Shown: positions 1-7,896, numbered from the stretch's first letter. The stretch: 64,000 bases of DNA from Bacillota bacterium (GCA_023386315.1 JAEWJZ010000014.1:315001-379000); one strand, 5' to 3'. Notes: generated from the letters alone by a model not told the origin. Program-made: numbers and translations.

Positions 1-6
1 CAGTTG

Positions 7-77
7 GGCAGGATAGACTTTATTTTAATTTAATCCACCGATATTGATAAAATATTCGATATTTCCGTTATCCTGCC
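7..77. repeat. 9-bp inverted repeat at the window edge
   Basis: GGCAGGATA at 7-15 is an exact inverted match to TATCCTGCC at 69-77. Between them lies an AT-rich stretch with a smaller AATATTCGATATT palindrome. It lies just downstream of the TetR-type gene that reads toward it, so it could be part of its transcript end. No clear T-run follows, so a terminator is not proven. The rest of positions 1-94 holds no gene that can be seen. Confidence 0.35.
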
Positions 78-94
78 TTAATTCACTAATGACT

Positions 95-670
95 TCACTT
101 AAGTACATTTATCCCATCCCTGAGCATTTTTTTTGCTAAAAAGGCCATTTCTTCCGGAGATTCCTTCATTCCTTTTTTTAGCCAATCCTCAACTAAAGCG
201 ATGCATGCGGCAATTTGAAATGATGCATAATACTCGATTATTTGTTTTTTATCTATACTATATACTTCAGTCAAATTATTAATACTATGGGTCCTTACAG
301 CATTCTTTACCTTATTAAAAAAAGTTATATTGCCATTATTTCCAGTTAAAACAATCACTGTATCTGCATTGTTTGAAATAAAAGTAAATATATCGTTAAG
401 TAAAAGAAAAGGTGTATTTTTTAATTCATCAGGTGTGTGTTTATTTATCAAACTATTGAACTCTGTAAATAATTGGTCTTCAATTTGATCTACCATATCG
501 TAAATATCTTTATAATGAAGATAGAATGTTCCCCGGTTGATATCAACTATATCAGTTAATTCTCGAACAGTGATATCCCTGATCTTTTTTTTCTGCATTA
601 ACTCGGTTAACCCTAAGAGAAGCTGTTTTTTGGTCTTTTTAACTCGTCTGTCTTCTTTTGTACTATCCAC
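95..670 (-). CDS. TetR/AcrR family transcriptional regulator
   Basis: A 191-residue DNA-binding repressor type protein. The N-terminal helix-turn-helix spans roughly residues 12-58, with the typical ITVRELTDIVDINRGTFYLHY pattern split over helices 2-3; the C-terminal half is the variable ligand/dimer domain. The length is normal for the family. The start is supported by CCTCCTT (RBS AAGGAGG on the minus strand) at 678-684. It is divergent from the MBL-fold hydrolase at 854, with about 180 bp between starts, the usual layout of a local repressor and its target. The ligand is unknown; regulation of the hydrolase gene is inferred from position only. Confidence 0.85.
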   Translation of the reverse strand: MDSTKEDRRVKKTKKQLLLGLTELMQKKKIRDITVRELTDIVDINRGTFYLHYKDIYDMVDQIEDQLFTEFNSLINKHTPDELKNTPFLLLNDIFTFISNNADTVIVLTGNNGNITFFNKVKNAVRTHSINNLTEVYSIDKKQIIEYYASFQIAACIALVEDWLKKGMKESPEEMAFLAKKMLRDGINVLK

Positions 671-720
671 TAAAAAACCTCCTTAGTAAATAAGCATTTT
701 GTATCGAATGTGTTGATATC

Positions 721-775
721 TTGACAGGGAACATGGGGATTGATTATTGTATGGTTCCTTAACTCTCATTATAAT
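721..775 (+). promoter_or_regulatory. Promoter region of the MBL-fold hydrolase gene
   Basis: Two promoter-like pairs are visible. TTGACA at 721-726 with TATTGT at 745-750 has an 18-bp gap. TTGTAT at 747-752 with TATAAT at 770-775 has a 17-bp gap. The second would start transcription near 782, so the GTG at 785 has no room for a ribosome-binding site and the ATG at 854 becomes the credible start. The region is shared with the divergent TetR-type gene. Confidence 0.55.
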
Positions 776-853
776 AAACATTAGGTGTTTAATCAACGTA
801 TATCTAATTATTTGCAATCTAATATGCACCCAATAAAATATGGAGGAATAAAT

Positions 854-1798
854 ATGACCCCAAGCATTTACAGTATCAATTGGCCGAGTCTTTGGACTCC
901 AGTTCAGAAATTACAAAGGAGTATCACAGTATCAGAAGATGAAATGAAAGTGGTCTTATTGGGAACTGGATCCCCTATTTTTAACCCTTTGCGTTCAAAA
1001 CCTGCTCAGGCTGTGTTAGCAGGAGACAAAATATTTTTAGTGGACTGCGGAGCTGGAACAGTATCTCGTCTTGCTGAGCTTGGGATAGAGCCAAGGAATA
1101 TCAACGGTGTTTTCTTCACTCACTTTCACAGTGATCACGATGCGGGATTCCCGGATTTTTATTTAAGCAGTTGGATAGGCGGCACCAAAGAGCGGGATAC
1201 AGCCTTAGATGTATATGGTCCGCCGACAACAGAAGAAACGATCAAAAAAATAATAGACGCATTTTCTTTCGACATTAAGATAAGAATTGAACAAGCTCAT
1301 CACTCACCCGTTGGTTTGAATGTGAATTATGCTGAAATGACGGAAGGTGTAATTTATAATGATGGTCAGATGAAAGTAACGGTTTTTCCAGTCGACCACA
1401 ATCCAGTAAAAGAAGCGGTTGGATACAGGTTTGATTACAAAGGGAAAAGTGTGGTTTTTTCAGGGGACACCCGCCCGTGCCAGAATATTGTAAAGTATGG
1501 ACAGGATGCTGATTTGCTGGTACATGAGTCATACAGTACATTTTACATGGAAAAGGCAAAAAAAATGTATCCCGACCGAGTAAGTACAATTAATGAAGTA
1601 ATGAATTACCACTCTTCTACGCTGGAGGTAGCTAAAGAAGCTGGAGATGCTCACGTAAAGCATTTGGTATTAACCCATTTAATGCCGTCTCCTTCGGAAA
1701 CCTGGTATTTCGAAATGGCTTTCAAAAATGGTATGAAAGACATTTATAATGGTCCGATTACTGTAGGACGTGATCTCAATGTGTTTACATTGAAATAG
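854..1798 (+). CDS. MBL-fold metal-dependent hydrolase (RNase Z / arylsulfatase-like)
   Basis: A 314-residue metallo-beta-lactamase fold protein. The start at 854 is chosen because GGAGG lies eight bases upstream; an upstream in-frame GTG at 785 lacks a ribosome-binding site. The metal motif HFHSDH is at residues 90-95, the strand LLGTGSP and the turn VDCGAG precede it, and later His/Asp ligands occur in PVDHN, SGDTRP and LTHLMP, as in the RNase Z / ElaC superfamily. The C-terminal STLEVAKEAGDA helix is typical of the arylsulfatase-like branch rather than tRNA 3'-processing RNase Z, since the RNase Z exosite arm is not visible. The substrate is unknown. It is probably controlled by the divergent TetR-type gene. 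Confidence 0.8.
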   Translation: MTPSIYSINWPSLWTPVQKLQRSITVSEDEMKVVLLGTGSPIFNPLRSKPAQAVLAGDKIFLVDCGAGTVSRLAELGIEPRNINGVFFTHFHSDHDAGFPDFYLSSWIGGTKERDTALDVYGPPTTEETIKKIIDAFSFDIKIRIEQAHHSPVGLNVNYAEMTEGVIYNDGQMKVTVFPVDHNPVKEAVGYRFDYKGKSVVFSGDTRPCQNIVKYGQDADLLVHESYSTFYMEKAKKMYPDRVSTINEVMNYHSSTLEVAKEAGDAHVKHLVLTHLMPSPSETWYFEMAFKNGMKDIYNGPITVGRDLNVFTLK

Positions 1799-1810
1799 TT
1801 TAAAGCAACT

Positions 1811-1848
1811 AAATCTCGGACAGCCATCTGACTGACTGCCCGAGATTT
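1811..1848. terminator. Bidirectional terminator between convergent genes
   Basis: AAATCTCGGACAG at 1811-1823 pairs with CTGCCCGAGATTT at 1836-1848, with a single G-T type mismatch. The arms are AT-rich at their bases, so both strands end in a T-run. It sits between the MBL-fold hydrolase and the amidohydrolase, whose 3' ends converge. Confidence 0.75.
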
Positions 1849-1856
1849 TGAATATT

Positions 1857-3239
1857 CTACTTTGATTTTATACTCAAATCGCCCATTTTTGTCTTAGCAA
1901 TGGCATTGATGATACCATTTTTAAATGTACCTGTGATGGTATACGGCACTTTTCCCATGGTTGTTTTCAAATCGCCTGCGAAAGAGATATTCCCGTTAGT
2001 ATCAATGGATCCCCCCGTAAAGGTATTGTCATTATTCATGAATGAAATGGTGCCTGACAATGATGTTCCGACAATGCTCAGGACAACTTTTCCGGGCAGA
2101 TCTCCCATCGGGGTGGATATTAGAACTTCGTAATCGTTTTCTGCCGCATCAGCATCCTTTTTCTTTGCCTCCTGAGGCGTGGTAAGGACAATTCTCTGGG
2201 CGTTATCATTCAACGAATCGTGTATGGCATTTTCTCCGCCGCGGCGTCTTGTGGTATCAATCCCCAGCAGCTTTCCAAGGTTACCGCCGAAAATCTTACG
2301 TTTATCCTCATCAGATAGCGGCAGATAGCCATATTTCCACTGCAGTTCCTCAGGGATCTGGAAATCAAGCAGCCCCAGAGACGCTGCGCCGATTTGTGCG
2401 CCAAAACCGGCACTGTCTGTACCCCAGATAATCCGGTCTGGACCGACAAAGCGAATTGCCTCTCCAAGAATATGCGCAAATTTGTACGGGGCGGTCAGCG
2501 CCCACGGTACAAGCAGACTCAGGCACAAATAGACATTGGGATGACCCAGCGCAACCATATTCAGCGCGTCGGTGTACGGATAACCCATATGAAATGCAAT
2601 AATTCTCAGCCCTGGAAAATCGCGGGCAACATCGTCAAGCTGTGTCGGATGGCAGTATTTGCTCTTACCGGGCGGAACCCAGGAGAATCCGGTATGCATA
2701 CATAAAACCGCGCCCAGTTCTTCCGCACGTTTGTAAAATGGCCACAGCTGGGGATCGTTAATATATGTATCCTCAGGCGAATAATACTTAAAAATCTTCG
2801 CACCCTTATCCATCCAGTATTCCATTTCCCATATGGCATTTTTAACGCCTCGCTGTTTAATGGGTGACAGGTTTGGCTCAATAATGAAGCGGTCGGGATG
2901 CGTCTGCACAGCATTCCAGGCATCACCGTTTGTGCACCAGCGGCTGGAGTACCCCGTCGTATCCATCATAGATTCCGGCAGCAGACATGCAACATCCATA
3001 CCATACTTATCCATAGCCCGAAGGATATTTTCGGGATCTGTACTTTTTGTCATTTCCCATGGTTCAATGGTGTTTAGAAGAGACTCCGGCGCGCACTGCA
3101 GCGTAGGACGCATAATTCCATCTATGGCGCGCCACCACATCTGAACGCCGGGGTAATGATTGACCGGACCCATATCGCCTATGATATGACATTCCGGATC
3201 AATTTTAAAGAAGCCGTCTTCCCATACATTGTGATTCAT
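1857..3239 (-). CDS. Amidohydrolase family protein with extra C-terminal beta-repeat domain
   Basis: A 460-residue protein. Residues 1-330 form a TIM-barrel amidohydrolase of the amidohydrolase-2 (ACMSD / OMPDC-decarboxylase-like) group. Probable metal and catalytic residues are H18 (in DPECH), H182 (LCMHTG), H217 (IAFHMG) and D275 (WGTDSAG). The first His of the usual HxH is replaced by Glu (ExH). After a charged linker, residues about 368-460 form a Gly/Thr-rich segment with repeated TPMGDLPGK, TTMGKVPY and TKMGDLS units, which looks like a small beta-barrel not normally part of this enzyme. It lies 17 bp downstream of the OYE reductase and is surely co-transcribed with it. The substrate is unknown; a carboxylated or cyclic organic compound is plausible. 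Confidence 0.75.
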   Translation of the reverse strand: MNHNVWEDGFFKIDPECHIIGDMGPVNHYPGVQMWWRAIDGIMRPTLQCAPESLLNTIEPWEMTKSTDPENILRAMDKYGMDVACLLPESMMDTTGYSSRWCTNGDAWNAVQTHPDRFIIEPNLSPIKQRGVKNAIWEMEYWMDKGAKIFKYYSPEDTYINDPQLWPFYKRAEELGAVLCMHTGFSWVPPGKSKYCHPTQLDDVARDFPGLRIIAFHMGYPYTDALNMVALGHPNVYLCLSLLVPWALTAPYKFAHILGEAIRFVGPDRIIWGTDSAGFGAQIGAASLGLLDFQIPEELQWKYGYLPLSDEDKRKIFGGNLGKLLGIDTTRRRGGENAIHDSLNDNAQRIVLTTPQEAKKKDADAAENDYEVLISTPMGDLPGKVVLSIVGTSLSGTISFMNNDNTFTGGSIDTNGNISFAGDLKTTMGKVPYTITGTFKNGIINAIAKTKMGDLSIKSK

Positions 3240-3256
3240 AAGCTAAATCTCCTTTC

Positions 3257-4654
3257 CTAGATCTGTGACAGGTTGTTACATTTTTCCATAAACTTCTTAG
3301 CCCGGACATCCATCAGACCATCCGTCTTCCAAAGTTCCGGATAATACTTCTCGAAACCGGCCGTCGGATTGACGGAACAGCGAATCCAGCGGTTTTCAAA
3401 CAGGTTCATATAACATTGCTGGCATCGTGCGCATTTGACGATATCGCATGCACGTCCCTCTTTAACCTTTGCGGGCCAGTAGGGATCGGCAATGGATTGA
3501 CGTCCCAAAGATATGATGTCGGTTTTTCCGGATGCAATAGCCTGAGCAGCCATTTCTGGATTCATAAAGTTTGGTGTTATAATTGGCATTCCACCGGAAG
3601 CTGTTTTAAAGCCTGGTGCCCATTTTGTAAAGTCATCCTCGCCATCTGGAGCAAAAGCCGCCCCCAGATTTTCATAACCTCCCTGAGATACATTGAAATA
3701 ATTGGCTCCCGCTTCCGTAAAAAGCCTGACAAAGGCGCAAGCCTCCTCATTGGTCAGGCCCTGTGGCATGAGCTCGTCGCCCGACAGACGACATCCCAGC
3801 ACCTTATCAGGACCGACTTTTTTGCGTACGCGCTCAATGATGTTTGTGACTACACGGCCGCGGTTTTCTATACTGCCTCCATATAAGTCGGTGCGCTGAT
3901 TGGAGCGGCCCGACAGGAACTGGTGAAGCAGGTACCCATGAGGAGTGTGAAGCTCCACACCGTCGTAGCCTAAATCGTAGCAGGCACATACCGCTTCCAC
4001 CATAAAGTCCTCAAGCTTTTCAATCTCACTAATCGTCAATTCACGGGGCGTCTGACCGCATATAATGTGGTAATATTCCGGAGCTTTCTCTTTAAGCATC
4101 TTGAGAATAACAGGTTTCATTGCCTCGTATTCATCATCACTTAAGCTTTTGATTTTATCGTAGTCCCAGATTTCTGAAGGGATTGATATTCCCGCCTGTT
4201 TCATAATGCGGCTTAATTGCCGGTACCATCCCTTGTTAATGTTTCGTAAATCAATATTAAGAGGTACTGCGCTGGGTGCGCCTGACGCAATGCCATTCTC
4301 ATCTGGATGCCCCTGCCGTCCCCAGCCTGGGGATACCTGAATGAATACCTTTGCTCCCTTATAAGAATGGATCACATCCGCCATCTGGCTAAGCTGGCGG
4401 TACTTCTTCTGGCTGTCAGCCAACAGTGGATTCAGGCTGTCGCTGCCGCGCCACGGAAAGGGATTTGCTACCACACATTCTGTGATAATCAGACCGAATC
4501 CGCCTCTGGCCCTGGTCGCATACCAGGCGTTGGACTGTTCGCTGGTAAAACCCTCTGGCCCTGTATACCCCATGTTCATGGGAGACATGGCGATGCGGTT
4601 TTTAAGTTCGACATTACCAACTTGAATTGGTTCAAATAATACATCAGTGTTCAT
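3257..4654 (-). CDS. Old yellow enzyme-type NADH:flavin oxidoreductase lacking the C-terminal FAD/NAD(P)H domain
   Basis: A 465-residue FMN-binding TIM-barrel reductase. The start at 4654 is set by AAAGGAGT six bases upstream; an upstream ATG at 4687 has no such site. The family signature ELHTPHGYLLHQFLSGRSNQ begins near residue 234, with substrate-binding H236 and H239, then the DLYGGSIENR FMN loop. A cysteine cluster at about 408, 411, 414 and 426 (CARCQQC then C) would hold a 4Fe-4S cluster, as in enoate reductase, BaiCD and 2,4-dienoyl-CoA reductase. Those proteins are about 640-680 residues with an added FAD/NAD(P)H module; this one stops right after the cluster. Residues about 135-205 are an insertion compared with the usual barrel. 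It is first in an operon with the amidohydrolase. Confidence 0.82.
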   Translation of the reverse strand: MNTDVLFEPIQVGNVELKNRIAMSPMNMGYTGPEGFTSEQSNAWYATRARGGFGLIITECVVANPFPWRGSDSLNPLLADSQKKYRQLSQMADVIHSYKGAKVFIQVSPGWGRQGHPDENGIASGAPSAVPLNIDLRNINKGWYRQLSRIMKQAGISIPSEIWDYDKIKSLSDDEYEAMKPVILKMLKEKAPEYYHIICGQTPRELTISEIEKLEDFMVEAVCACYDLGYDGVELHTPHGYLLHQFLSGRSNQRTDLYGGSIENRGRVVTNIIERVRKKVGPDKVLGCRLSGDELMPQGLTNEEACAFVRLFTEAGANYFNVSQGGYENLGAAFAPDGEDDFTKWAPGFKTASGGMPIITPNFMNPEMAAQAIASGKTDIISLGRQSIADPYWPAKVKEGRACDIVKCARCQQCYMNLFENRWIRCSVNPTAGFEKYYPELWKTDGLMDVRAKKFMEKCNNLSQI

Positions 4655-4682
4655 AATAAAACTCCTTTCAGTATTTTGTATA

Positions 4683-4749
4683 GTCACATATGATAACTAA
4701 TTGACATATGTAACTATATCTATTATACTTTTAAGGAGAACAAATACAA
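4683..4749. promoter_or_regulatory. Overlapping divergent promoters and palindromic operator candidate
   Basis: For the TetR-type gene (+): TTGACA at 4701-4706, 17 bp, TATACT at 4724-4729. For the reductase operon (-): ATACAA at 4744-4749 (TTGTAT on the minus strand), 16 bp, ATTATA at 4722-4727 (TATAAT). The two -10 boxes occupy the same bases. An inverted repeat, GTCACATATG at 4683-4692 and CATATGTAAC at 4705-4714 (9 of 10 matched), covers the + strand -35 and the start region of the minus transcript. A single repressor dimer bound there could silence both genes. Confidence 0.65.
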
Positions 4750-4828
4750 CGCTCAATACATACCCCGGTGTAACTTAATTGACAAATTCACTGAAACTGT
4801 TTCCGAAATAAAGGAGCTCTGAAAAAAT

Positions 4829-5404
4829 ATGGACTTACGAATACAAAAAACCTATATGGCGCTTTCCAACACCTTCTTTGAGTTGTTGGAAGAAAAACGT
4901 TTTGAGGATATCACCGTCAACGAGCTATGTGAGCGGGCAATGGTACGCCGTGCAACCTTTTACAAGCATTTTGGCGACAAATATGAGTTCTTCACGTTTA
5001 TCATCCGGGAAATTCAGGCGGAGTTCGACAGGGAAATCGCGGCCAGCCTGGATACCGCCATGCCTATCGATTTTTATATCACAATCGTCCGCCGCGTCAT
5101 GACATTTTTCAAGGAAAAGGACAGGCTCGTCCAATCTGTGCTGAAAAGCGAATGCTATCCGTCATTATTCCGAATTCTATCGGAACAAGTAGAATTTGAT
5201 ATTCTTCAAAAACTTAAAGAAAATGCGGAAAAAGGGTATAAGCTCATTGCCGATCCTGAGGTTATGGCACATTTTTTTACCGGCGCTATCCTGGAGACTT
5301 TACAGTGGTGGTTAACCAGCAAAATGCCGATATCCCAGGAAAGCATCGAGAAACAAATTGTGGATATGATGAAAGCCGTCTATCTGACGGCTAATACAGA
5401 CTGA
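4829..5404 (+). CDS. TetR/AcrR family transcriptional regulator
   Basis: A 191-residue protein with an N-terminal helix-turn-helix at about residues 8-52 (DITVNELCERAMVRRATFYK) and a C-terminal domain of the TetR_C_8-like type. AAGGAG lies 11 bases before the ATG. It is divergent from the OYE-amidohydrolase operon and shares an overlapping promoter and palindrome with it, so it is most likely the local repressor, sensing a substrate or product of those enzymes. This regulator is clearly related in size and layout to the one at 95-670, but the two are not near-identical. Confidence 0.88.
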   Translation: MDLRIQKTYMALSNTFFELLEEKRFEDITVNELCERAMVRRATFYKHFGDKYEFFTFIIREIQAEFDREIAASLDTAMPIDFYITIVRRVMTFFKEKDRLVQSVLKSECYPSLFRILSEQVEFDILQKLKENAEKGYKLIADPEVMAHFFTGAILETLQWWLTSKMPISQESIEKQIVDMMKAVYLTANTD

Positions 5405-5411
5405 CCAAAAA

Positions 5412-5434
5412 AGGAGACACCGTTGGTGCCTCCT
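5412..5434 (-). terminator. Intrinsic terminator of the small coiled-coil gene
   Basis: AGGAGACACC at 5412-5421 pairs with GGTGCCTCCT at 5425-5434 (9 of 10). On the minus strand the stem is followed by TTTTTTGG. The stop codon of the small gene at 5433 is inside the stem. It may also end the TetR-type transcript on the + strand, though the T-run there is poor. Confidence 0.65.
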
Positions 5435-5600
5435 ACTTTAAGTTTTCTATCTGCTGTTTTATAGAGTTGATTTCTTCTGCAAGACCTTCAATCTTTGAAT
5501 TCAACATATTTGTATCTTGATTTAGTTCCCTTCTGAATTTTAATTCTTTCGCCACTTCTTCTAATGCATCTGCAATTCTTTTTAAGTTATAATCGTCCAT
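5433..5600 (-). CDS. Small hypothetical coiled-coil protein
   Basis: A 55-residue acidic, helical protein beginning MDDYNLKRIADALEEVAKEL. Heptad-like leucine/isoleucine spacing through residues 5-52 (LNSKIEGLAEEINSIKQQIE) suggests a coiled coil. I favour the ATG at 5600 over the one at 5633, since the extra 11 residues are lysine-rich and unlike a natural N-terminus, but neither has a strong ribosome-binding site. It is followed immediately by an intrinsic terminator. The family is not recognised; the function is unknown. Confidence 0.55.
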   Translation of the reverse strand: MDDYNLKRIADALEEVAKELKFRRELNQDTNMLNSKIEGLAEEINSIKQQIENLK

Positions 5601-5662
5601 CCGGCTTTTTCCCTTTTTGTTTTTATAGTACACTAAAATTTATATCAACATATTGGAAATAA

Positions 5663-6118
5663 TTATTTTTCTGCATTTTCAAGCATTTTGTTTGCCTCAT
5701 TAACATTATCCGAAAAGTCTCCTCTTATATGTTTCAGTGCAAATTTTTCCTCGAAAATTTCTTCCGCTGTACGCACCCCAAATTTTCTGATTATAGGTAA
5801 GGGCGGACACCACCCCTGCAATGCGTGCATTAACAAGAAAAAACCAACCATACCGCTTAAAATAAAACAATTGTCCCTTTTTTTCCTAAATCCAAGAATT
5901 GAGCTTAAAAGTATGATAGATGCGGCATTTGTTTCCAACACTCGCTCCGTGTCCCACTCAAAATTTAATTTATTAATTCTTTCAGTTAAAATTTCTTTGT
6001 TGCTGTCCTTATATTTTTCAATACAACAAACCGTTTTATTTCTAATATTTTTATTTACCTTGTTACAAGTATGCTTGGCTGATTTTTTTGATGTTTGCGG
6101 TAATATGTTGTATTTCAT
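5663..6118 (-). CDS. DUF2892 / YgaP-type membrane domain protein
   Basis: A 151-residue protein. The start ATG at 6118 is chosen over a TTG at 6124 because AGGAGG at 6125-6130 is correctly spaced only for the ATG. After a basic N-terminal half, two hydrophobic segments (about residues 66-78 and 85-102) flank an RKKRDN turn, then the motif LQGWCPPLPIIRKFGVRT; this is the DUF2892 inner-membrane hairpin often found with rhodanese domains. The C-terminal helix EEIFEEKFALKHIRGDF is also typical of clostridial members. The function is not known. The Cys-Pro-Pro turn is conserved in the family. Confidence 0.65.
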   Translation of the reverse strand: MKYNILPQTSKKSAKHTCNKVNKNIRNKTVCCIEKYKDSNKEILTERINKLNFEWDTERVLETNAASIILLSSILGFRKKRDNCFILSGMVGFFLLMHALQGWCPPLPIIRKFGVRTAEEIFEEKFALKHIRGDFSDNVNEANKMLENAEK

Positions 6119-6271
6119 TTGCAACCTCCTCGTTTATAAATCCGTATCTTCATATAATACGACTTTAAAGAGATTTTATTCATATTTTAATGATTCATTA
6201 ATTTTTTTAAGCTCCTTATGTCTTCTCATGGATCAGTTTGGGGAACTGCACAATGAAGTTTTAAAAGACAT

Positions 6272-6889
6272 TTAATAGCCTATTTCCTCATTTAAAATAA
6301 TCACCTTAATACGGTCTTTGATGAACTGACCTTGAATTAGTACAAAATCATTACAAATACGTTCTTTATGCTTGCAATCGATACAACGTGATAATTTTGT
6401 GCAGGGAGTTTGTTTTCCGAGGCGTTTGGCATCGAGTGGAGCTGCAATCTGTCTTGTTCTTTTGATAGCAGAATCAATATCAGGAGTAACTTTATTGATT
6501 CCAACAATAAGAATGACCTGTTTTGGACCATAAAGCATAGGGGCAACCCGGCTTCCGTTCCCATCGATATTAAAGATTGCCCCATCCAGAGTGATGGCGT
6601 TGGTTCCACTGATAAAAGTGTCTGCAGAAAAATTTTTTAAGTATATTTCCCGTTTTTCTTCTCTGGTTAGCCCAGACTGATATTTATCATAAAAGGTAAC
6701 GTTTTCTTTTCTTAGAAAATCAAAAACTCCCAATTCTTCTAAAGTTACAGAATCACCACAGCCTATACCAGAGTTTTCTGGTATAAGCTCTTTTAAAAGA
6801 GGAAAAAGATCTTCTCGGTTTTGAATAAAGTATCCCTTTATATTTTTCTTATCTAAATTTTTGATTAATGTTAAAATTTTGTGTTCCAA
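6272..6889 (-). CDS. LUD domain protein (LutC/YkgG-like)
   Basis: A 205-residue protein of the lactate utilisation LUD (DUF162) family. Marker segments are SGIGCGDSVTLEELGV, the SGTNAITLDGAIFNIDGNG loop, and GINKVTPDIDSAIKRTRQIAA followed by a cysteine-containing tail (CTKLSRCIDCKHKERIC). Clostridia carry many such single-gene LUD proteins without LutA or LutB, and their substrate is not known. The start is a TTG at 6889 preceded by AAGGAG. A promoter (TTGATT, 16 bp, TATAAT) lies at 6935-6962. It is a stand-alone unit; no LutAB partner lies nearby. Confidence 0.82.
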   Translation of the reverse strand: MEHKILTLIKNLDKKNIKGYFIQNREDLFPLLKELIPENSGIGCGDSVTLEELGVFDFLRKENVTFYDKYQSGLTREEKREIYLKNFSADTFISGTNAITLDGAIFNIDGNGSRVAPMLYGPKQVILIVGINKVTPDIDSAIKRTRQIAAPLDAKRLGKQTPCTKLSRCIDCKHKERICNDFVLIQGQFIKDRIKVIILNEEIGY

Positions 6890-6934
6890 AATAAAATCTC
6901 CTTACTGATTTGCAGTTATTACATCATTGCTTCT

Positions 6935-6962
6935 ATTATAAACGAACATTTATATGAATCAA
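6935..6962 (-). promoter_or_regulatory. Promoter of the LUD-domain gene
   Basis: On the minus strand TTGATT (6957-6962) is 16 bp from TATAAT (6935-6940). The start of transcription would be near 6928, giving a leader of about 40 nt with AAGGAG before the TTG start. Confidence 0.6.
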
Positions 6963-6975
6963 TCTTTTTTACGAT

Positions 6976-7053
6976 CTATCTTGAAATATACCAATAAGGC
7001 AGTCCCAACAAAATACAGCCTCCTGCCATATTACCAAGTGTCAAGATATAGAA
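6976..7053 (-). pseudogene. 3' remnant of a formate/nitrite transporter gene
   Basis: A 25-codon open stretch ending in TAG at 6976 reads, in part, TLGNMAGGCILLGLPYWY. This matches the conserved last helix of FocA/NirC-type channels, where (T/S)xGNxxGGxxxVGxxYW precedes a short tail. An in-frame TAG lies directly upstream (7054-7056) and nothing of the other helices remains, so it is a decayed tail rather than a gene. The rest of the gap from 6890 to 7133 holds only a promoter and a terminator. Confidence 0.6.
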
Positions 7054-7072
7054 CTAAAATCATAAAAAATCA

Positions 7073-7102
7073 CCTGGAAAATACAGGATTATATTTTCCA
7101 GG
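7073..7102 (-). terminator. Intrinsic terminator of the aldolase-mutase operon
   Basis: CCTGGAAAATA (7073-7083) and TATTTTCCAGG (7092-7102) are exact 11-bp inverted arms with an eight-base loop. On the minus strand a run of T follows (GATTTTTTA). It lies about 30 bp after the phosphoglycerate mutase stop codon. Confidence 0.85.
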
Positions 7103-7133
7103 TTAATATGTATAATCTTATAGAAAAGCAAGC

Positions 7134-7883
7134 CTATTTTGCTTTTCCCTGATTTGCTACCATCTTCATTTTTGCAGCTATCACATCCGGATTTCCTAAA
7201 AACTGCTTCTCTATAACCGAGAGTGTATCATCCAGTCCATATACCAACGGGACTCCCGTGGCCAGATTAAGCTCTATGATTTCCTGCTGGGAAAGATGCT
7301 CCAGATACATGATCAGGGCCCTCAGGGAATTTCCATGCGCTGTAATCAGTACCCTTTTTCCTTCCATAAGCTGTGGTCTGATCTGCTTCTCAAAGTAGGG
7401 AATCACCCGTGCAATGGTGTCTTTCAGACTTTCCGCTAACGGCAATTCGCTTTCCCCCACATTATGATATGCTTTCTGATGGGCCGGATTTCTATCATCC
7501 TGCGGCTCTAAGAATGGTGGCTGTACATCAAAAGAACGCCGCCAGATTCTCACCTGTTCCTCTCCATATTTTTCAGCCGTCTGTGACTTATTTAATCCCT
7601 GTAATTTCCCATAATGGCGCTCATTAAGCTGCCAGGCCTTTATTACAGGCAGCCATTCTGCATCCATTTCCTCCAGGGCTAAATTCAGTGTATGGATTGC
7701 ACGTTTCAGATAAGAGGTATAACAGATGTCAAATTCATATCCTTGCTCCTTAAATAACCGGCCAGCTTCTCTTGCTTCTTTTTTGCCGGCTTCTGATAAG
7801 TCCACATCTGTCCAGCCGGTAAACAGGTTTTCTAAATTCCAGATACTTTCTCCATGACGGAGTAATACTAATTGATGACTCAT
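7134..7883 (-). CDS. gpmA: 2,3-bisphosphoglycerate-dependent phosphoglycerate mutase
   Basis: A 249-residue glycolytic enzyme that interconverts 3- and 2-phosphoglycerate through a phosphohistidine, in the cytoplasm. The ATG at 7883 is chosen because AGGGAGGG precedes it by seven bases; upstream ATGs at 7922 and 7913 fall inside the aldolase coding end. The catalytic motif [10 protein letters not shown] carries H10; [28 protein letters not shown] and the second histidine in [11 protein letters not shown] are all present. The length is standard for the family. It follows the class I aldolase by 13 bp in one operon. This is the cofactor-dependent, metal-free form. Confidence 0.95.
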   Translation of the reverse strand: MSHQLVLLRHGESIWNLENLFTGWTDVDLSEAGKKEAREAGRLFKEQGYEFDICYTSYLKRAIHTLNLALEEMDAEWLPVIKAWQLNERHYGKLQGLNKSQTAEKYGEEQVRIWRRSFDVQPPFLEPQDDRNPAHQKAYHNVGESELPLAESLKDTIARVIPYFEKQIRPQLMEGKRVLITAHGNSLRALIMYLEHLSQQEIIELNLATGVPLVYGLDDTLSVIEKQFLGNPDVIAAKMKMVANQGKAK

Positions 7884-7896
7884 GTTCAGTCCCTCC

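Noticed and set aside
785..853. GTG start of the MBL-fold gene at 785
   Set aside because: No ribosome-binding site and the mapped-by-eye promoter places the RNA start at about 782; ATG at 854 has GGAGG.
5688..6275. 195-codon frame on the + strand
   Set aside because: It is the complementary shadow of the DUF2892-type gene on the minus strand, with no ribosome-binding site and cysteine/serine-rich composition typical of antisense frames.
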